A stretch of 64,000 nucleotides of DNA, taken from Bacteroidota bacterium (GTDB lineage: Bacteria; Bacteroidota; Bacteroidia; Chitinophagales; Chitinophagaceae). Below the pieces are notes generated by a model that worked only from the letters and a program-made list of their open reading frames with translations, did not search any database and was not told the origin of the DNA. Made by a program: the position numbers and the translations under genes. The stretch lies in NCBI GenBank assembly GCA_018266775.1, contig JAFDZS010000006.1:62001-126000 (forward strand). The letters are read 5' to 3'. This document shows positions 1-9,026 of the stretch, one piece after another (the stretch's first letter is position 1; each line of letters opens with the position of its first letter).

Positions 1-669
<669 letters not shown>

Positions 670-718
670 CCGTTGCTCCATCCCTACATAACTAAATACA
701 AACCGTTGCTTACGAAAT

Positions 719-1621
719 TCAAACTTTTCTAAACTGCAACGGGCTGATGTGCACATGCTTTTTAAAAAAATTATTAAAATGTGTTACTTCAGTAAACCCA
801 AGTGCATAAGCAATCTCAGATACATTCCAGTTGCTGTGTTTCAATAATATTTTTGCTTCCTGCACAATACGTTCAGCAATGATTTGTGATGTTGTTTTTT
901 CGGTGATCTCTTTTATTGCCCGGTTCAGGTAGTTTACATGAATATTTAATTGCCGGGCAAAATCTGAGGCAGAACGCAACTGCACAGTCTGGTGCGTATC
1001 GTCTATCGGGAACTGCCGCTCCAGCAATTCCATGAATAATGTGGCTACACGCTGCGATGCGTATACCGCCGGTTTATCAAAACGTACATTGGGTTGTGTT
1101 TTTAATGCAAAATGAATCAGCTCCAGCACCAGCGAGCGCAGCACATCATACTTATGTACATAGCCGCTGTTGATCTCCTCAAACATACGCTGATACAGTA
1201 TTGTAAGCTGTTTCACCTGCTTATTATCCAGTTCAAAAATATGCGGTCCATTGGGTTGAAAAACTTCATATTGTTCCAGGCTTCCGAACTGGTGAAAAAA
1301 GTTTTTATTGAACACACAGAAGAAACCGCTGCGCACCTGTTCCAGGTGTTCCCATTTATAAGGGATTTGCGGATTGGAGAAAGATAACGCCTGCTTTTGT
1401 ACCTGCACTACTTTATCAGCATAGTGTACCCGGCTGTTACCGATAATGAGCATAATCTTGTAATAGTCCCGGCGCTTGTACGGCACAGGCTGCGCCTTGT
1501 CACCAGTAAAAGGCTCCAGTTTAAACACATTGAAATGCCCGATCTCGCTAAGGATGTTTTCAGGTATCCAGTTGAATTTGCGTTTATAAAATTCTTCTAT
1601 CGTTTCAATTTTGTTCAACAT
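719..1621 (-). CDS. AraC family transcriptional regulator
   Basis: This 300-residue protein has an N-terminal AraC-binding-like (cupin) half and a C-terminal double helix-turn-helix. The second half reads FARQLNIHVNYLNRAIKE (first HTH) followed by VSEIAYALGFTEVTHFNNFF and ISPLQFRK, the classic AraC/XylS signature. It is a cytosolic DNA-binding regulator, probably of the aldo/keto reductase gene 77 bp downstream on the same strand. The effector is unknown. The long gap to the divergent transporter at 2067 leaves room for its own promoter. Confidence 0.9.
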   Translation of the reverse strand: MLNKIETIEEFYKRKFNWIPENILSEIGHFNVFKLEPFTGDKAQPVPYKRRDYYKIMLIIGNSRVHYADKVVQVQKQALSFSNPQIPYKWEHLEQVRSGFFCVFNKNFFHQFGSLEQYEVFQPNGPHIFELDNKQVKQLTILYQRMFEEINSGYVHKYDVLRSLVLELIHFALKTQPNVRFDKPAVYASQRVATLFMELLERQFPIDDTHQTVQLRSASDFARQLNIHVNYLNRAIKEITEKTTSQIIAERIVQEAKILLKHSNWNVSEIAYALGFTEVTHFNNFFKKHVHISPLQFRKV

Positions 1622-2066
1622 GTAAAATTACAATTTTCAAACTAATAAAGAACAACAGCGCAAACGTTGCCGGCGCCCGTTAACATTAGCATTGCAAAAA
1701 AATGGGAATTTTAAAACAGGGGTTAACGAAAATCAAAGTAATTGTTACGATTATCGAACGGATGGATGATAAATAACAAAATCAAGGTTGCAACATCAAA
1801 TTTTGCAAATTTATTATTTTCTGTTTACAGATGATATACGGGATCGCCTCTGTTAAAAACTTCACAATACTCCCTGTTCAGTCTGCAGGCTACTGTTTCC
1901 AAAATAATTATTGAACTAAGTGCCCTGTTTATGCTGAAAAAGCAATGATATGTTTTATCTTCATCGCCCTGAAGGATTGCTTATTCTGCATGTAAAATGA
2001 TGATCTGTTTAAAAGCGGTAGCTGATCGCTTTCCCCTGCTTTGCTAACCATCAACCAAAATTAAAC
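1622..2066. other. Intergenic region between divergent AraC and MFS genes
   Basis: This 445-bp AT-rich stretch separates the minus-strand AraC gene from the plus-strand transporter and must hold both promoters. I see no open frame with coding character. A TATCTTCATC-like element near 1952 resembles a relaxed Bacteroidota -7 box for the transporter, but this is weak. A GCAAACGTTGC-like sequence near 1659 is loosely palindromic. Confidence 0.5.
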
Positions 2067-3644
2067 ATGAGTAACAACCAGAACCAAACAAAAGGGCTTG
2101 CGGCTGTCATTGCATCTTCGTCAGTAGGCACATTGATAGAATGGTACGATTTCTACATTTTTGGAAGTTTAGCCACCATCATTGCCACCAAATTTTTTCC
2201 CGCCGGCAATCAAACGCTGGCACTACTTTCCACACTGGCCACCTTTGCTGCCGGCTTTGTTGTCCGGCCTTTTGGCGCTTTATTCTTTGGCCGCCTTGGC
2301 GATCTCATCGGCAGAAAATATACTTTCCTCGTAACGCTGGTGCTGATGGGTTTTTCCACTTTTCTCATTGGCTGTATTCCCAGTTATGAAAGCATTGGTA
2401 TGCTGGCGCCCATTTTAGTTTTATTGCTGCGCCTGTTGCAGGGCCTTGCTTTGGGCGGTGAATATGGCGGCGCTGCAACTTATGTTGCTGAACATACCCC
2501 GGCATCGCAACGCGGATACTGGACATCATGGATACAAACCACTGCTACCATTGGTTTGTTTGTTTCACTTGGTGTGATCACCGTTGTAAAAGGCACACTA
2601 AGTAAAGAAGCATTTGATGATTATGGCTGGCGTGTCCCTTTCTGGATATCCATCATCATGGTGGGTATTTCTATTGTGATCAGAATGCGCATGAAAGAAT
2701 CGCCATTATTCGCCAAAGTAAAAGCGGAAGGCAAAACATCTGTAAACCCGCTGAAAGAAAGCTTTGGACATAAACTCAATTTTAAGTTTGTATTGCTGGC
2801 ATTATTCGGCGCAACCATGGGGCAGGGTGTTATTTGGTACACCGGCCAGTTTTATGCATTAAGTTTTATTCAAACCACTTTGAATGTAGATGTATCGCAG
2901 GCGAGCAAGTTAATTATGTGGGCTTTATTATTTGGCACGCCTTTCTTTGTGGTGTTTGGCCGGCTATCGGATAAAATTGGAAGGAAGTGGATCATGCTGT
3001 TGGGGATGCTGATTGCCATTTGTTCTTACTGGTTTATTTACCAGGCCATGTATAATGCAGGAAGTACTGCAATGAAAAAAGAATTGGCAGATAAAACTGT
3101 TGTTGATGTAAAAGTAATTGCAGACAATAAAAATTCAGGTGACAGTATTAAAACTACCCATACTGCTAAAGTATTTGAAGATGGCACTACTTACAAAGAA
3201 GATAAAACTGAAATCATTCATGCTGATAAATCGAAAGCTGATGCCAATAAAGATATTAAGTCAATTAAAACCGTTGTTTTAGATGATGGTTCATTCTGGA
3301 AACTGGTATTGCTGGTGTTTATACAGGTCATATTTGTAACGATGGTGTATGGGCCCATTGCTGCTTTTTTAGTAGAGATGTTTCCCACACGCATCCGGTA
3401 CACTTCCATGTCGTTACCTTATCATATTGGCAATGGCATCTTTGGCGGCCTGCTGCCTGCTGTGGCGACTTTCCTTGCCACAAAAGCCACACAGGCGAAT
3501 ACACTTGCCGCGAAAGCAGGCTCCACCTTACCTTACAAAGCGCCTTACCTGCAGGGCTTATTGTACCCCATTATTATTGGTGCGGTGTGTTTTGTAATTG
3601 GCGCGGTTTATATTAATGGAGAAGATAACCGTATTGAAGACTAA
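2067..3644 (+). CDS. MFS transporter, metabolite:H+ symporter (MHS) type, with hydrophilic insertion
   Basis: This 525-residue integral membrane protein matches the MHS family (ProP/KgtP/ShiA relatives). It shows GTLIEWYDFYIFG in TM1, RPFGALFFGRLGDLIGRKY after TM2, LLQGLALGGEYGGAATYVAE in TM4, and a second GRLSDKIGRK loop. Members carry organic acids, osmolytes or similar metabolites with protons; the substrate here is unknown. Family members usually have about 430-450 residues. The extra length is mainly a Lys/Asp/Thr-rich, non-hydrophobic insertion at about residues 332-410, between predicted TM segments 9 and 10. A small membrane protein gene follows after 30 bp and is probably co-transcribed. 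Confidence 0.9.
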   Translation: MSNNQNQTKGLAAVIASSSVGTLIEWYDFYIFGSLATIIATKFFPAGNQTLALLSTLATFAAGFVVRPFGALFFGRLGDLIGRKYTFLVTLVLMGFSTFLIGCIPSYESIGMLAPILVLLLRLLQGLALGGEYGGAATYVAEHTPASQRGYWTSWIQTTATIGLFVSLGVITVVKGTLSKEAFDDYGWRVPFWISIIMVGISIVIRMRMKESPLFAKVKAEGKTSVNPLKESFGHKLNFKFVLLALFGATMGQGVIWYTGQFYALSFIQTTLNVDVSQASKLIMWALLFGTPFFVVFGRLSDKIGRKWIMLLGMLIAICSYWFIYQAMYNAGSTAMKKELADKTVVDVKVIADNKNSGDSIKTTHTAKVFEDGTTYKEDKTEIIHADKSKADANKDIKSIKTVVLDDGSFWKLVLLVFIQVIFVTMVYGPIAAFLVEMFPTRIRYTSMSLPYHIGNGIFGGLLPAVATFLATKATQANTLAAKAGSTLPYKAPYLQGLLYPIIIGAVCFVIGAVYINGEDNRIED

Positions 3645-3674
3645 CAACATTTATCATATTTAAAGAAAGACTTT

Positions 3675-3932
3675 ATGAACCAGGTTAGAAAAATTTTAGG
3701 CATCGTATGGATTGCTTTAGGACTTGTTGCAGGGTATTACCTGATCGTTTCGCAAGCCATCCCAAAATTTGAAAGTGGTAAGCCGGAAGATAAAATCCCT
3801 GCTATTATTTATGCATTCATACTCACGCCCATTATTGTTGGTGGATTGCTGGTATTTGGTTATTACGCATTAAAGGGTGAATACGAAATTTCAGAAGACG
3901 CAGAACATCATTTGCATATTAAGGAAGATTAA
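3675..3932 (+). CDS. Small membrane protein downstream of MFS transporter
   Basis: An 85-residue protein with two predicted membrane helices (about residues 6-26 and 43-66), separated by a charged loop (KFESGKPEDKIP) and ending in an acidic tail. It starts at ATG 3675 after an AAAGAAAGA purine-rich stretch, 30 bp behind the MHS transporter, so the two genes very likely form one operon. It resembles small proteins often found behind MFS genes in Bacteroidota (DUF6814-like by memory, not checked). A role as transporter accessory subunit is inference. Confidence 0.75.
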   Translation: MNQVRKILGIVWIALGLVAGYYLIVSQAIPKFESGKPEDKIPAIIYAFILTPIIVGGLLVFGYYALKGEYEISEDAEHHLHIKED

Positions 3933-3971
3933 AACTAATCACCAAATGAACAAGAAACAAAGAGTGGTTGT

Positions 3972-5735
3972 TTAATTCTGCATGCCAGATTTACCCGAAT
4001 ATTGTACTCCACTTGGTGTAACAATACATGCTCCGGAGGTAATTGAAGAGTTTGTAATTGGAATCTTCCATTTGTCGCCACCGGTTTGTGCATCTATTGC
4101 ATAAATAAAATTAGTTCCTCCGCCACCTATATAAATAATCCCATTAGCAATTGCAGGGCTTGCTCCGTTATTATAGATTGTTCTTTTCCAGAAAAGTGCG
4201 CCATTTGCGGGATCTAGTGCTAAAAGATCTCCACCTTCGGTTGCGATAAAAAGCCTTCCATTAGAAATTAATGGGCTTGAATTAAATCCTGTATTTTGAT
4301 ATTTTTCCCATACCAGCTGGCCATTAGTTGCATCAATTGCGTAAAGGCTGCCCTTGGAGTTACTTTGGGAGTAATAACCGCCAATATAAAGAACATTATT
4401 TACCACAGTTGGCGAACTAAATCCCATAGAGTAACCAGTATTATATTTCCATTTTAGAATGCCCGTAGCTGCATCAAATGCGTATACATTATTATCGCCA
4501 CAACCTGCATAAATAACTCCGTTTGCAACAGTTGCGCCACTGGATCCGAAATGGAACAGTGCCTGGTAACTCCAAATTAACTGTCCCGTACTCTCGCTTA
4601 CCGCATACATTTTAGAATCATCACTTCCAAAATATACGATACCGTTGTAAACAAGGGGGCTTGCAGTAACATTAAACCCTGTAGCAAATTTCCAGCGTAA
4701 AGCACCAGTGGCCGCATCTATTGCGTACAAATAATAATCATCACTTCCAACATAAATTGTCCCATTAGAATAAACCGGATCAGACTCAATTGTACTTCCT
4801 GTGGTGTATGTCCATAAAACGGCTCCGTTTAATGTATCCATGCAGTACAATTTCTTATCGGAAGATGCGGCATAAATTTTCCCATTGGCAAAACACGGCC
4901 CTGCCACACCAAAAAAATTCGTACCAAGATGTATCCACTTCAAGGTGCCTGTAACACCATTTATGGCATAAAAATTATTATCATAGCCCCCAATAAAAAC
5001 CAATGTATTTTCCTGTGTGGTAAGACTTAATTCGCTACCATACGTAGTGCCAATTGCATTGATAGCATAGGAGCGGTAATAATAAGTTGTTTTGGGTGCA
5101 AGCCCAGTCATTGAACTGGTAAATGAACCCGTTCCGGAGCCATCAACTGTTTTTGCATTTGCAGTTGTTGGTCCGGGCGTGGTACTCCAGCATACTCCTC
5201 TTGCCAACACCGGGCTTCCTCCATCAAGGCCAATTTCCCCACCACTAACGGCGTTTACAACGCCTATTGAAGTCGCCGTTGTTGTTGTAACATTTTGGGG
5301 TGAAAAATTCGTGGCTGTTGTTGTAAAATTAAATTCTTCCCCATAATAACTTCCCGTAGCATTTGTCGCGTACGCTCTAACGTAATAGGACGTGGAAAAA
5401 CTTAATCCGCTCATAGTGCTCACAAAAAAACCGGTACCGGTTCCGTCAAAAGTTTTTGAATCCGCAACAGTTGGATGGGGACTTGTACTCCAGCAAATGC
5501 CTCGTGCAGATACATTTACTCCGCCATCTGAAGCAACATGACCACCTGCTGCTGCATTGTTTCCTGTAATTGCTCCTACGGTGGAGGTTGTAACAACTAT
5601 AACACCCACACTAGAATTGCCGGTTGGCGCATCTGAACCTGACTTCGAGCAACTGATGAATCCATCAGTAATAATAAATAATGTGAAGAAAGTAAAAAAG
5701 GTAATGTTTTTTGAGAGTAGGTTTAAGTTCCACAT
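3972..5735 (-). CDS. Lipoprotein with two fibronectin-like modules and a PQQ-type beta-propeller
   Basis: This 587-residue protein begins with a signal peptide and a lipobox-like FISC (Cys near residue 29), so it is probably a lipoprotein. Two tandem modules of about 95 residues follow, each with GICWS or GVCWS, a T-V-D/A-x-K-T-x-D-G motif and a YYVRAYATN or YYYRSYAIN strand, as in Fn3-like repeats common in Bacteroidota. From about residue 240 onward there are seven or eight repeats of the type GxxYAxDAxTGxLxW, the PQQ/YVTN blade signature. No catalytic residues are evident, so a binding or scaffold role at the cell surface is most likely. It is convergent with the small membrane protein gene and has no operon partner. 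Confidence 0.85.
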   Translation of the reverse strand: MWNLNLLSKNITFFTFFTLFIITDGFISCSKSGSDAPTGNSSVGVIVVTTSTVGAITGNNAAAGGHVASDGGVNVSARGICWSTSPHPTVADSKTFDGTGTGFFVSTMSGLSFSTSYYVRAYATNATGSYYGEEFNFTTTATNFSPQNVTTTTATSIGVVNAVSGGEIGLDGGSPVLARGVCWSTTPGPTTANAKTVDGSGTGSFTSSMTGLAPKTTYYYRSYAINAIGTTYGSELSLTTQENTLVFIGGYDNNFYAINGVTGTLKWIHLGTNFFGVAGPCFANGKIYAASSDKKLYCMDTLNGAVLWTYTTGSTIESDPVYSNGTIYVGSDDYYLYAIDAATGALRWKFATGFNVTASPLVYNGIVYFGSDDSKMYAVSESTGQLIWSYQALFHFGSSGATVANGVIYAGCGDNNVYAFDAATGILKWKYNTGYSMGFSSPTVVNNVLYIGGYYSQSNSKGSLYAIDATNGQLVWEKYQNTGFNSSPLISNGRLFIATEGGDLLALDPANGALFWKRTIYNNGASPAIANGIIYIGGGGTNFIYAIDAQTGGDKWKIPITNSSITSGACIVTPSGVQYSGKSGMQN

Positions 5736-5851
5736 AAAGGTTGGTTATAATTAAAGATACGGATTTAAATAACAAAATTTTGGAAATACAGTTTTGTACC
5801 GTTAACTGACTGACAATTCCTTGTATCTAGTCACCAACCTGTATACGAAAA

Positions 5852-5899
5852 GCAGGTCTCCGACCTGCAACCAAAGCGTCCTCGTCAGAGACGAGGACG
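5852..5899. repeat. Two adjacent perfect hairpins between genes
   Basis: GCAGGTC (5852-5858) pairs with GACCTGC (5862-5868), and CGTCCTCGTC (5877-5886) pairs with GACGAGGACG (5890-5899), each with a 3-nt loop. They lie just past the stop of the YdeI-like gene on the minus strand and upstream of the PQQ protein gene. No T-run follows, so they look more like REP-type palindromes or processing structures than classical terminators. Confidence 0.6.
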
Positions 5900-5919
5900 A
5901 GAGAGACGGTGACGAGCGT

Positions 5920-6507
5920 TCAATCATTCAACCCCTTTCCTGCCAATATATTCGGAATATTTTTTTCTATTCTTGTAACTCTTGTTTGCGATTGTTTTGC
6001 CTGTGCAAAGAATAACAGGTATCCCCTTTGTCTTCCCGGCGTTAACGCAGTAAAAGCTTTTTTCAGCGCTGCATTTTTTTTCAGCGCCTGTGCAAACTCT
6101 TCCGGCATATCAAATGCGGCAACAGCTTTTAATTTTACCTTTATTCCAGCTTCTTCAATAGCAACAGCTTCATAAATGTATCTTTTTAATGTTGCTTTCA
6201 ATTTGGTAATTTCATTTGCATTTGTAAAACGTATCTGCCTCGCAGCCTGTACATTTTTTGTTTGTTGTATTAAAATTCCGTTCGTGTCTTTCAGTAAAGC
6301 GCCTTTAAAAAATAACAGGGCACAATATTCTTTAAAGCCATGTATCAGTACCACATTGGTTCCATTAAATGTATAACAGGCTTGTCCCCATTTCAATGTT
6401 TCTTCTAATCCACAGCTTAAAATAATTGTCCGCAACAATGAAAAGGCTTTTTTCCATTGCTGGTCTTTCTCAAAATAAAAGTCAAGTGCAGGATTCTCTC
6501 CGTTCAT
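5920..6507 (-). CDS. YdeI/OmdA-like protein with DUF1801-like core
   Basis: A 195-residue cytosolic protein. The N-terminal two thirds resemble DUF1801 (EETLKWGQACYTFNGTNVV, then YCALLFFKGALLKD). The C-terminus has the YdeI/OmpD-associated signature: AFDMPEEFAQALKKNAALKK, then FTALTPGRQRGYLLFFAQAK and QTRVTRIEKNIPNILAGKG. The family is linked to bacteriocin or stress protection in some species, but the biochemical role is unknown. It is the last gene of a five-gene minus-strand cluster headed by an ArsR repressor, 17 bp behind the DUF4256 gene. Confidence 0.85.
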   Translation of the reverse strand: MNGENPALDFYFEKDQQWKKAFSLLRTIILSCGLEETLKWGQACYTFNGTNVVLIHGFKEYCALLFFKGALLKDTNGILIQQTKNVQAARQIRFTNANEITKLKATLKRYIYEAVAIEEAGIKVKLKAVAAFDMPEEFAQALKKNAALKKAFTALTPGRQRGYLLFFAQAKQSQTRVTRIEKNIPNILAGKGLND

Positions 6508-6524
6508 AACAACAGGTTTAGTAA

Positions 6525-7088
6525 TTATACTTTCAGCATACCGCGAAAACCCCTTGCTGCATAGTAGGATTCAGCACCGTTATGATACACAAAAACCGTA
6601 TCATATCGTCTGTCACAAAATAAAGCGCCACCCAATTTTCGTATCGCATCCGGGGTTTGTATCCAGCTGGATGTTTTCAAATCAAACTTACCTGATTCCT
6701 GCAACACCCGGTATTGTTCTTCTGTCAAAATTTCAATGCCCATTGCATTGGCCATATCCATGACGCTGTTTTTGGGTTTATGTTCCTTCCTGCCATCGAG
6801 CGCAGCACGGTCGTAACAAAAACTTCTGCGTCCGGCAGGGCTTTCTGCTGCACAATCAATAAAAATAACAGCGTCACTTTTTTTGTCGGCACCCACTACA
6901 TCGGGTTCTCCTCCTGTTTTTTCCATTTCATATAACGACCATAATTTTCCGGGTGCAGCTTCCAGTTTTTGCTGCACATCTGCCCAGGAAATATTTTTAT
7001 GCCGGTTCATATTTTTTTCAAAACGTGTTTTCAAAACAGCAAGGAATTCTTTTTGCTGAGCGGTGGTCATTTTTTTTTGTTCACCCAT
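6525..7088 (-). CDS. DUF4256 family protein
   Basis: A 187-residue soluble protein when the ATG at 7088 is used (MGEQKKMTTAQQKEFLAVL). The frame stays open to 7259, but that part overlaps the DoxX-like gene and is not protein-like; 7088 lies 5 bp past that gene's stop. An ATG at 7070 is an alternative. Conserved stretches include the WSLYEMEKTGGEPDVV, FIDCAAESPAGRR and CYDRAALDGRKEHKP segments, and the VFVYHNGAESYYAARGFRG C-terminus, all matching my memory of DUF4256. Its function is unknown. It is usually found beside SRPBCC/YdeI-type genes, as here. Confidence 0.85.
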   Translation of the reverse strand: MGEQKKMTTAQQKEFLAVLKTRFEKNMNRHKNISWADVQQKLEAAPGKLWSLYEMEKTGGEPDVVGADKKSDAVIFIDCAAESPAGRRSFCYDRAALDGRKEHKPKNSVMDMANAMGIEILTEEQYRVLQESGKFDLKTSSWIQTPDAIRKLGGALFCDRRYDTVFVYHNGAESYYAARGFRGMLKV

Positions 7089-7092
7089 CTTA

Positions 7093-7491
7093 TTACGATT
7101 TAATGGTGGTAAAATTAATTTTTCTGTTCGCCGGTCTGTAATACCATGATAATACCAGCAATACCAATAACAACAATGGACCAAAGAATGTTGCTGCATG
7201 GTCTCCAATTGCAGCATGTGAATATACTGCACCGGTAATAACAAATGCAAATCCTGCATAAGCCCATTCTTTCAACAATGTCAACCCGGGTAATAAAATG
7301 ATCCCCACGCCTGCAATTTTCAATACACCCAACAATGTAAGCATATAGAGCGGGTACCCCAATTGCAGCATACTGTCAGCGCCGCCTGTTCCTGCTTTGA
7401 TATGCAGCAATTGTACAATCCCTGTTGACAACATACCCAATGACAACCAAAGCGTGGCCACCCAGTAAATGATTGTGTTTCTCTTTTTCAT
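7093..7491 (-). CDS. DoxX-like small membrane protein
   Basis: A 132-residue membrane protein with four predicted helices (about residues 7-28, 45-68, 72-93 and 98-117). The order and spacing, with GVLKIAGVGIILLPG in helix 2, fit the DoxX/DoxX-2 family. Members are linked to redox and quinone chemistry in some bacteria, but no catalytic residues can be assigned here. It sits 5 bp behind the SRPBCC gene in the ArsR-headed operon and 5 bp ahead of the DUF4256 gene, so the three are almost certainly co-translated. Confidence 0.85.
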   Translation of the reverse strand: MKKRNTIIYWVATLWLSLGMLSTGIVQLLHIKAGTGGADSMLQLGYPLYMLTLLGVLKIAGVGIILLPGLTLLKEWAYAGFAFVITGAVYSHAAIGDHAATFFGPLLLLVLLVLSWYYRPANRKINFTTIKS

Positions 7492-7496
7492 AATTG

Positions 7497-7961
7497 TTAT
7501 TTTAATTGACCAGCAATTTGCTGCAGCCGGTTATGTGCCATATTAATGCCCTGCGTGAAAGGCAATTGCAGCATTTGATCACGCTGTGCAACAGATTCAT
7601 ATATGCTGTGTATAACCAGTTTGCTGCTGTCTTCATTAATTGCAGTAAAAGTTAAACATTCCAGTTGCACACCAAAGGGCATGTTTTCAAATTCAAATGT
7701 GCGGATAATTTTTTGTGGAGTTGCGATAGCATGTATGGTTCCGTTAAAGTGATATTGATTGCCTTTTGGGTCTGTTGTTTCAAACAAAAAACCTCCCTGA
7801 TTATGATTTTCCAGCTTCAATACTTTAGTTCCCATCCATTGTTCAATTATGGTTGCGTCTGTATAAGCCCTGAATAATAAATCCACCGGTAAATCAAATT
7901 CACGGGTGATGAAAATTTCCTGCTTTCCTTCTTCCGCAGTAACATTGGTTTTATACTCCAT
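7497..7961 (-). CDS. SRPBCC/AHSA1 domain protein
   Basis: A 154-residue protein of the AHSA1 (START/Bet v1-like) family. It opens with FITREFDLPVDLLFRAYTDA and WMGTKVLKLENHNQGG, the standard START-like first strand and helices, and ends with the long amphipathic helix (FTQGINMAHNRLQQIAGQL). These proteins bind hydrophobic ligands in a deep cavity; the ligand is unknown. The start is 2 bp behind the ArsR gene stop. ArsR plus AHSA1 pairs are very common in soil bacteria. Confidence 0.9.
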   Translation of the reverse strand: MEYKTNVTAEEGKQEIFITREFDLPVDLLFRAYTDATIIEQWMGTKVLKLENHNQGGFLFETTDPKGNQYHFNGTIHAIATPQKIIRTFEFENMPFGVQLECLTFTAINEDSSKLVIHSIYESVAQRDQMLQLPFTQGINMAHNRLQQIAGQLK

Positions 7962-7962
7962 T

Positions 7963-8286
7963 TTATTTTTTGGTTTTGTATTGTTTCATGATCAATTCCA
8001 GTTTATTGAAACGGTCATCCCACATTTTGCGGAATGGTTCTATAAAATCGGCAACGGCTTTCATTTTTTTTGGATTGAAATGATAATAGACTTCCCTGCC
8101 CTGTTGCTCTTGTTTCAACAACTCACACTCGGTTAGTATTTGTAAATGTTTGGATACTGTGGGCCGGGCAGTATCAAAATTTGCAGCAATAGACCCGGCT
8201 GTCATGGATTGTGAGGCAACCAGTAATAATATGGTCCTTCTTGTAGGGTCTGCTATGGCCTGGAAAACATCTCTTCTTAAATTCAT
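7963..8286 (-). CDS. ArsR/SmtB family repressor
   Basis: A 107-residue winged-helix protein. The recognition region reads [21 protein letters not shown], followed by the wing [15 protein letters not shown]. There are no CxC or His/Cys clusters typical of metal sensors, so it is a non-metal ArsR of the kind that pairs with AHSA1 proteins. It heads the operon 8286-5920. Two palindromic sites overlap the promoter immediately upstream, which points to autoregulation. Confidence 0.9.
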   Translation of the reverse strand: MNLRRDVFQAIADPTRRTILLLVASQSMTAGSIAANFDTARPTVSKHLQILTECELLKQEQQGREVYYHFNPKKMKAVADFIEPFRKMWDDRFNKLELIMKQYKTKK

Positions 8287-8289
8287 TAT

Positions 8290-8336
8290 GTAGCTATTTG
8301 ACTACAAATATATGCGTAGTCATTTAACTACGCAAA
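8290..8336 (-). promoter_or_regulatory. Promoter of the arsR operon with overlapping operators
   Basis: On the minus strand a -33 TTTG (plus 8333-8336) and a -7 TATATTTG (plus 8305-8312) are separated by 20 bp and match the Bacteroidota consensus. A near-perfect palindrome with GCGTAGT/ACTACGC arms (8314-8333) fills the spacer. A second, weaker one (GTAG arms, 8290-8305) overlaps the -7 box and the start of the transcript. A third half-site, TGACTACG, lies at about 8376-8383. This is the expected geometry for ArsR repression. Confidence 0.7.
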
Positions 8337-8416
8337 TTTTTTAAGATTTTTTTGGAAAATTTTGCCAGCTTTAAATGACTACGGAAATGCATTAATAATT
8401 ACCCATACTGCTCCTG

Positions 8417-9004
8417 TCAGTCATCACCGTAAATCAATTTCCCTTTCAGCAGAATTTTTTTATTGACAATTTCGTTGGCTTTGCCAAACCATCCATCGCA
8501 ATACAATAAATTATCGGGGGATGATTTTCTGCCAGTGAAAACATTAACGGTGACATCAATATTTTTAATGGCCAGTTGTTCATATATAGAACGGGGAAAT
8601 AACAGGTGATCGAATGTTGCAGTTTCCCCAAAGCGTATTTCCTTTTTCTGTGATGCTACATAAAATGACCCGTCTTCCTGTAATTTAGCATGAACACTCT
8701 CTTTCGGTATCCCTTCACAAAAAACTGCAACAATTATTGTTTCGTTGGCTTGTGTTATTCTTTGTTTTGCTTTCGGACTCAGGTCTACATCAATAACAAA
8801 AGGTTGTACCCGCACAGAATCTTTAAGCTGAACATAAATCGAATCCTTTATTTCCGGAGATTCATTTGATGCGTGACGGACAGAAATAGAATCTTTTACA
8901 ATATTCTTACTGTTTTTATTTTCTGTTTTGTTACCCTGGCTACAGCTAAATAACGTAAGCAAAAGAAAAAAACTGAAGGAATATTTTTGACAAGTCAATT
9001 TCAT
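8417..9004 (-). CDS. Hypothetical lipoprotein
   Basis: A 195-residue protein with an N-terminal signal and lipobox LFSC (Cys at about residue 21), followed by an Asn/Lys/Ser-rich linker. The rest is probably a mixed beta domain (VQPFVIDVDLSPKAKQRI, TIIVAVFCEGIP, IKNIDVTVNVFTGRK). I do not recognise the family. It lies 22 bp downstream of the GntP permease on the same strand and is the last gene of the xylan run, but nothing in it shows a role in sugar use. Confidence 0.7.
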   Translation of the reverse strand: MKLTCQKYSFSFFLLLTLFSCSQGNKTENKNSKNIVKDSISVRHASNESPEIKDSIYVQLKDSVRVQPFVIDVDLSPKAKQRITQANETIIVAVFCEGIPKESVHAKLQEDGSFYVASQKKEIRFGETATFDHLLFPRSIYEQLAIKNIDVTVNVFTGRKSSPDNLLYCDGWFGKANEIVNKKILLKGKLIYGDD

Positions 9005-9026
9005 GAGTATTTATTTAGAGGAATGA

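Noticed and set aside
7089..7259. 57-codon N-terminal extension of the DUF4256 protein
   Set aside because: It overlaps the DoxX-like gene, is rich in His/Gln/Trp runs and lacks family similarity.
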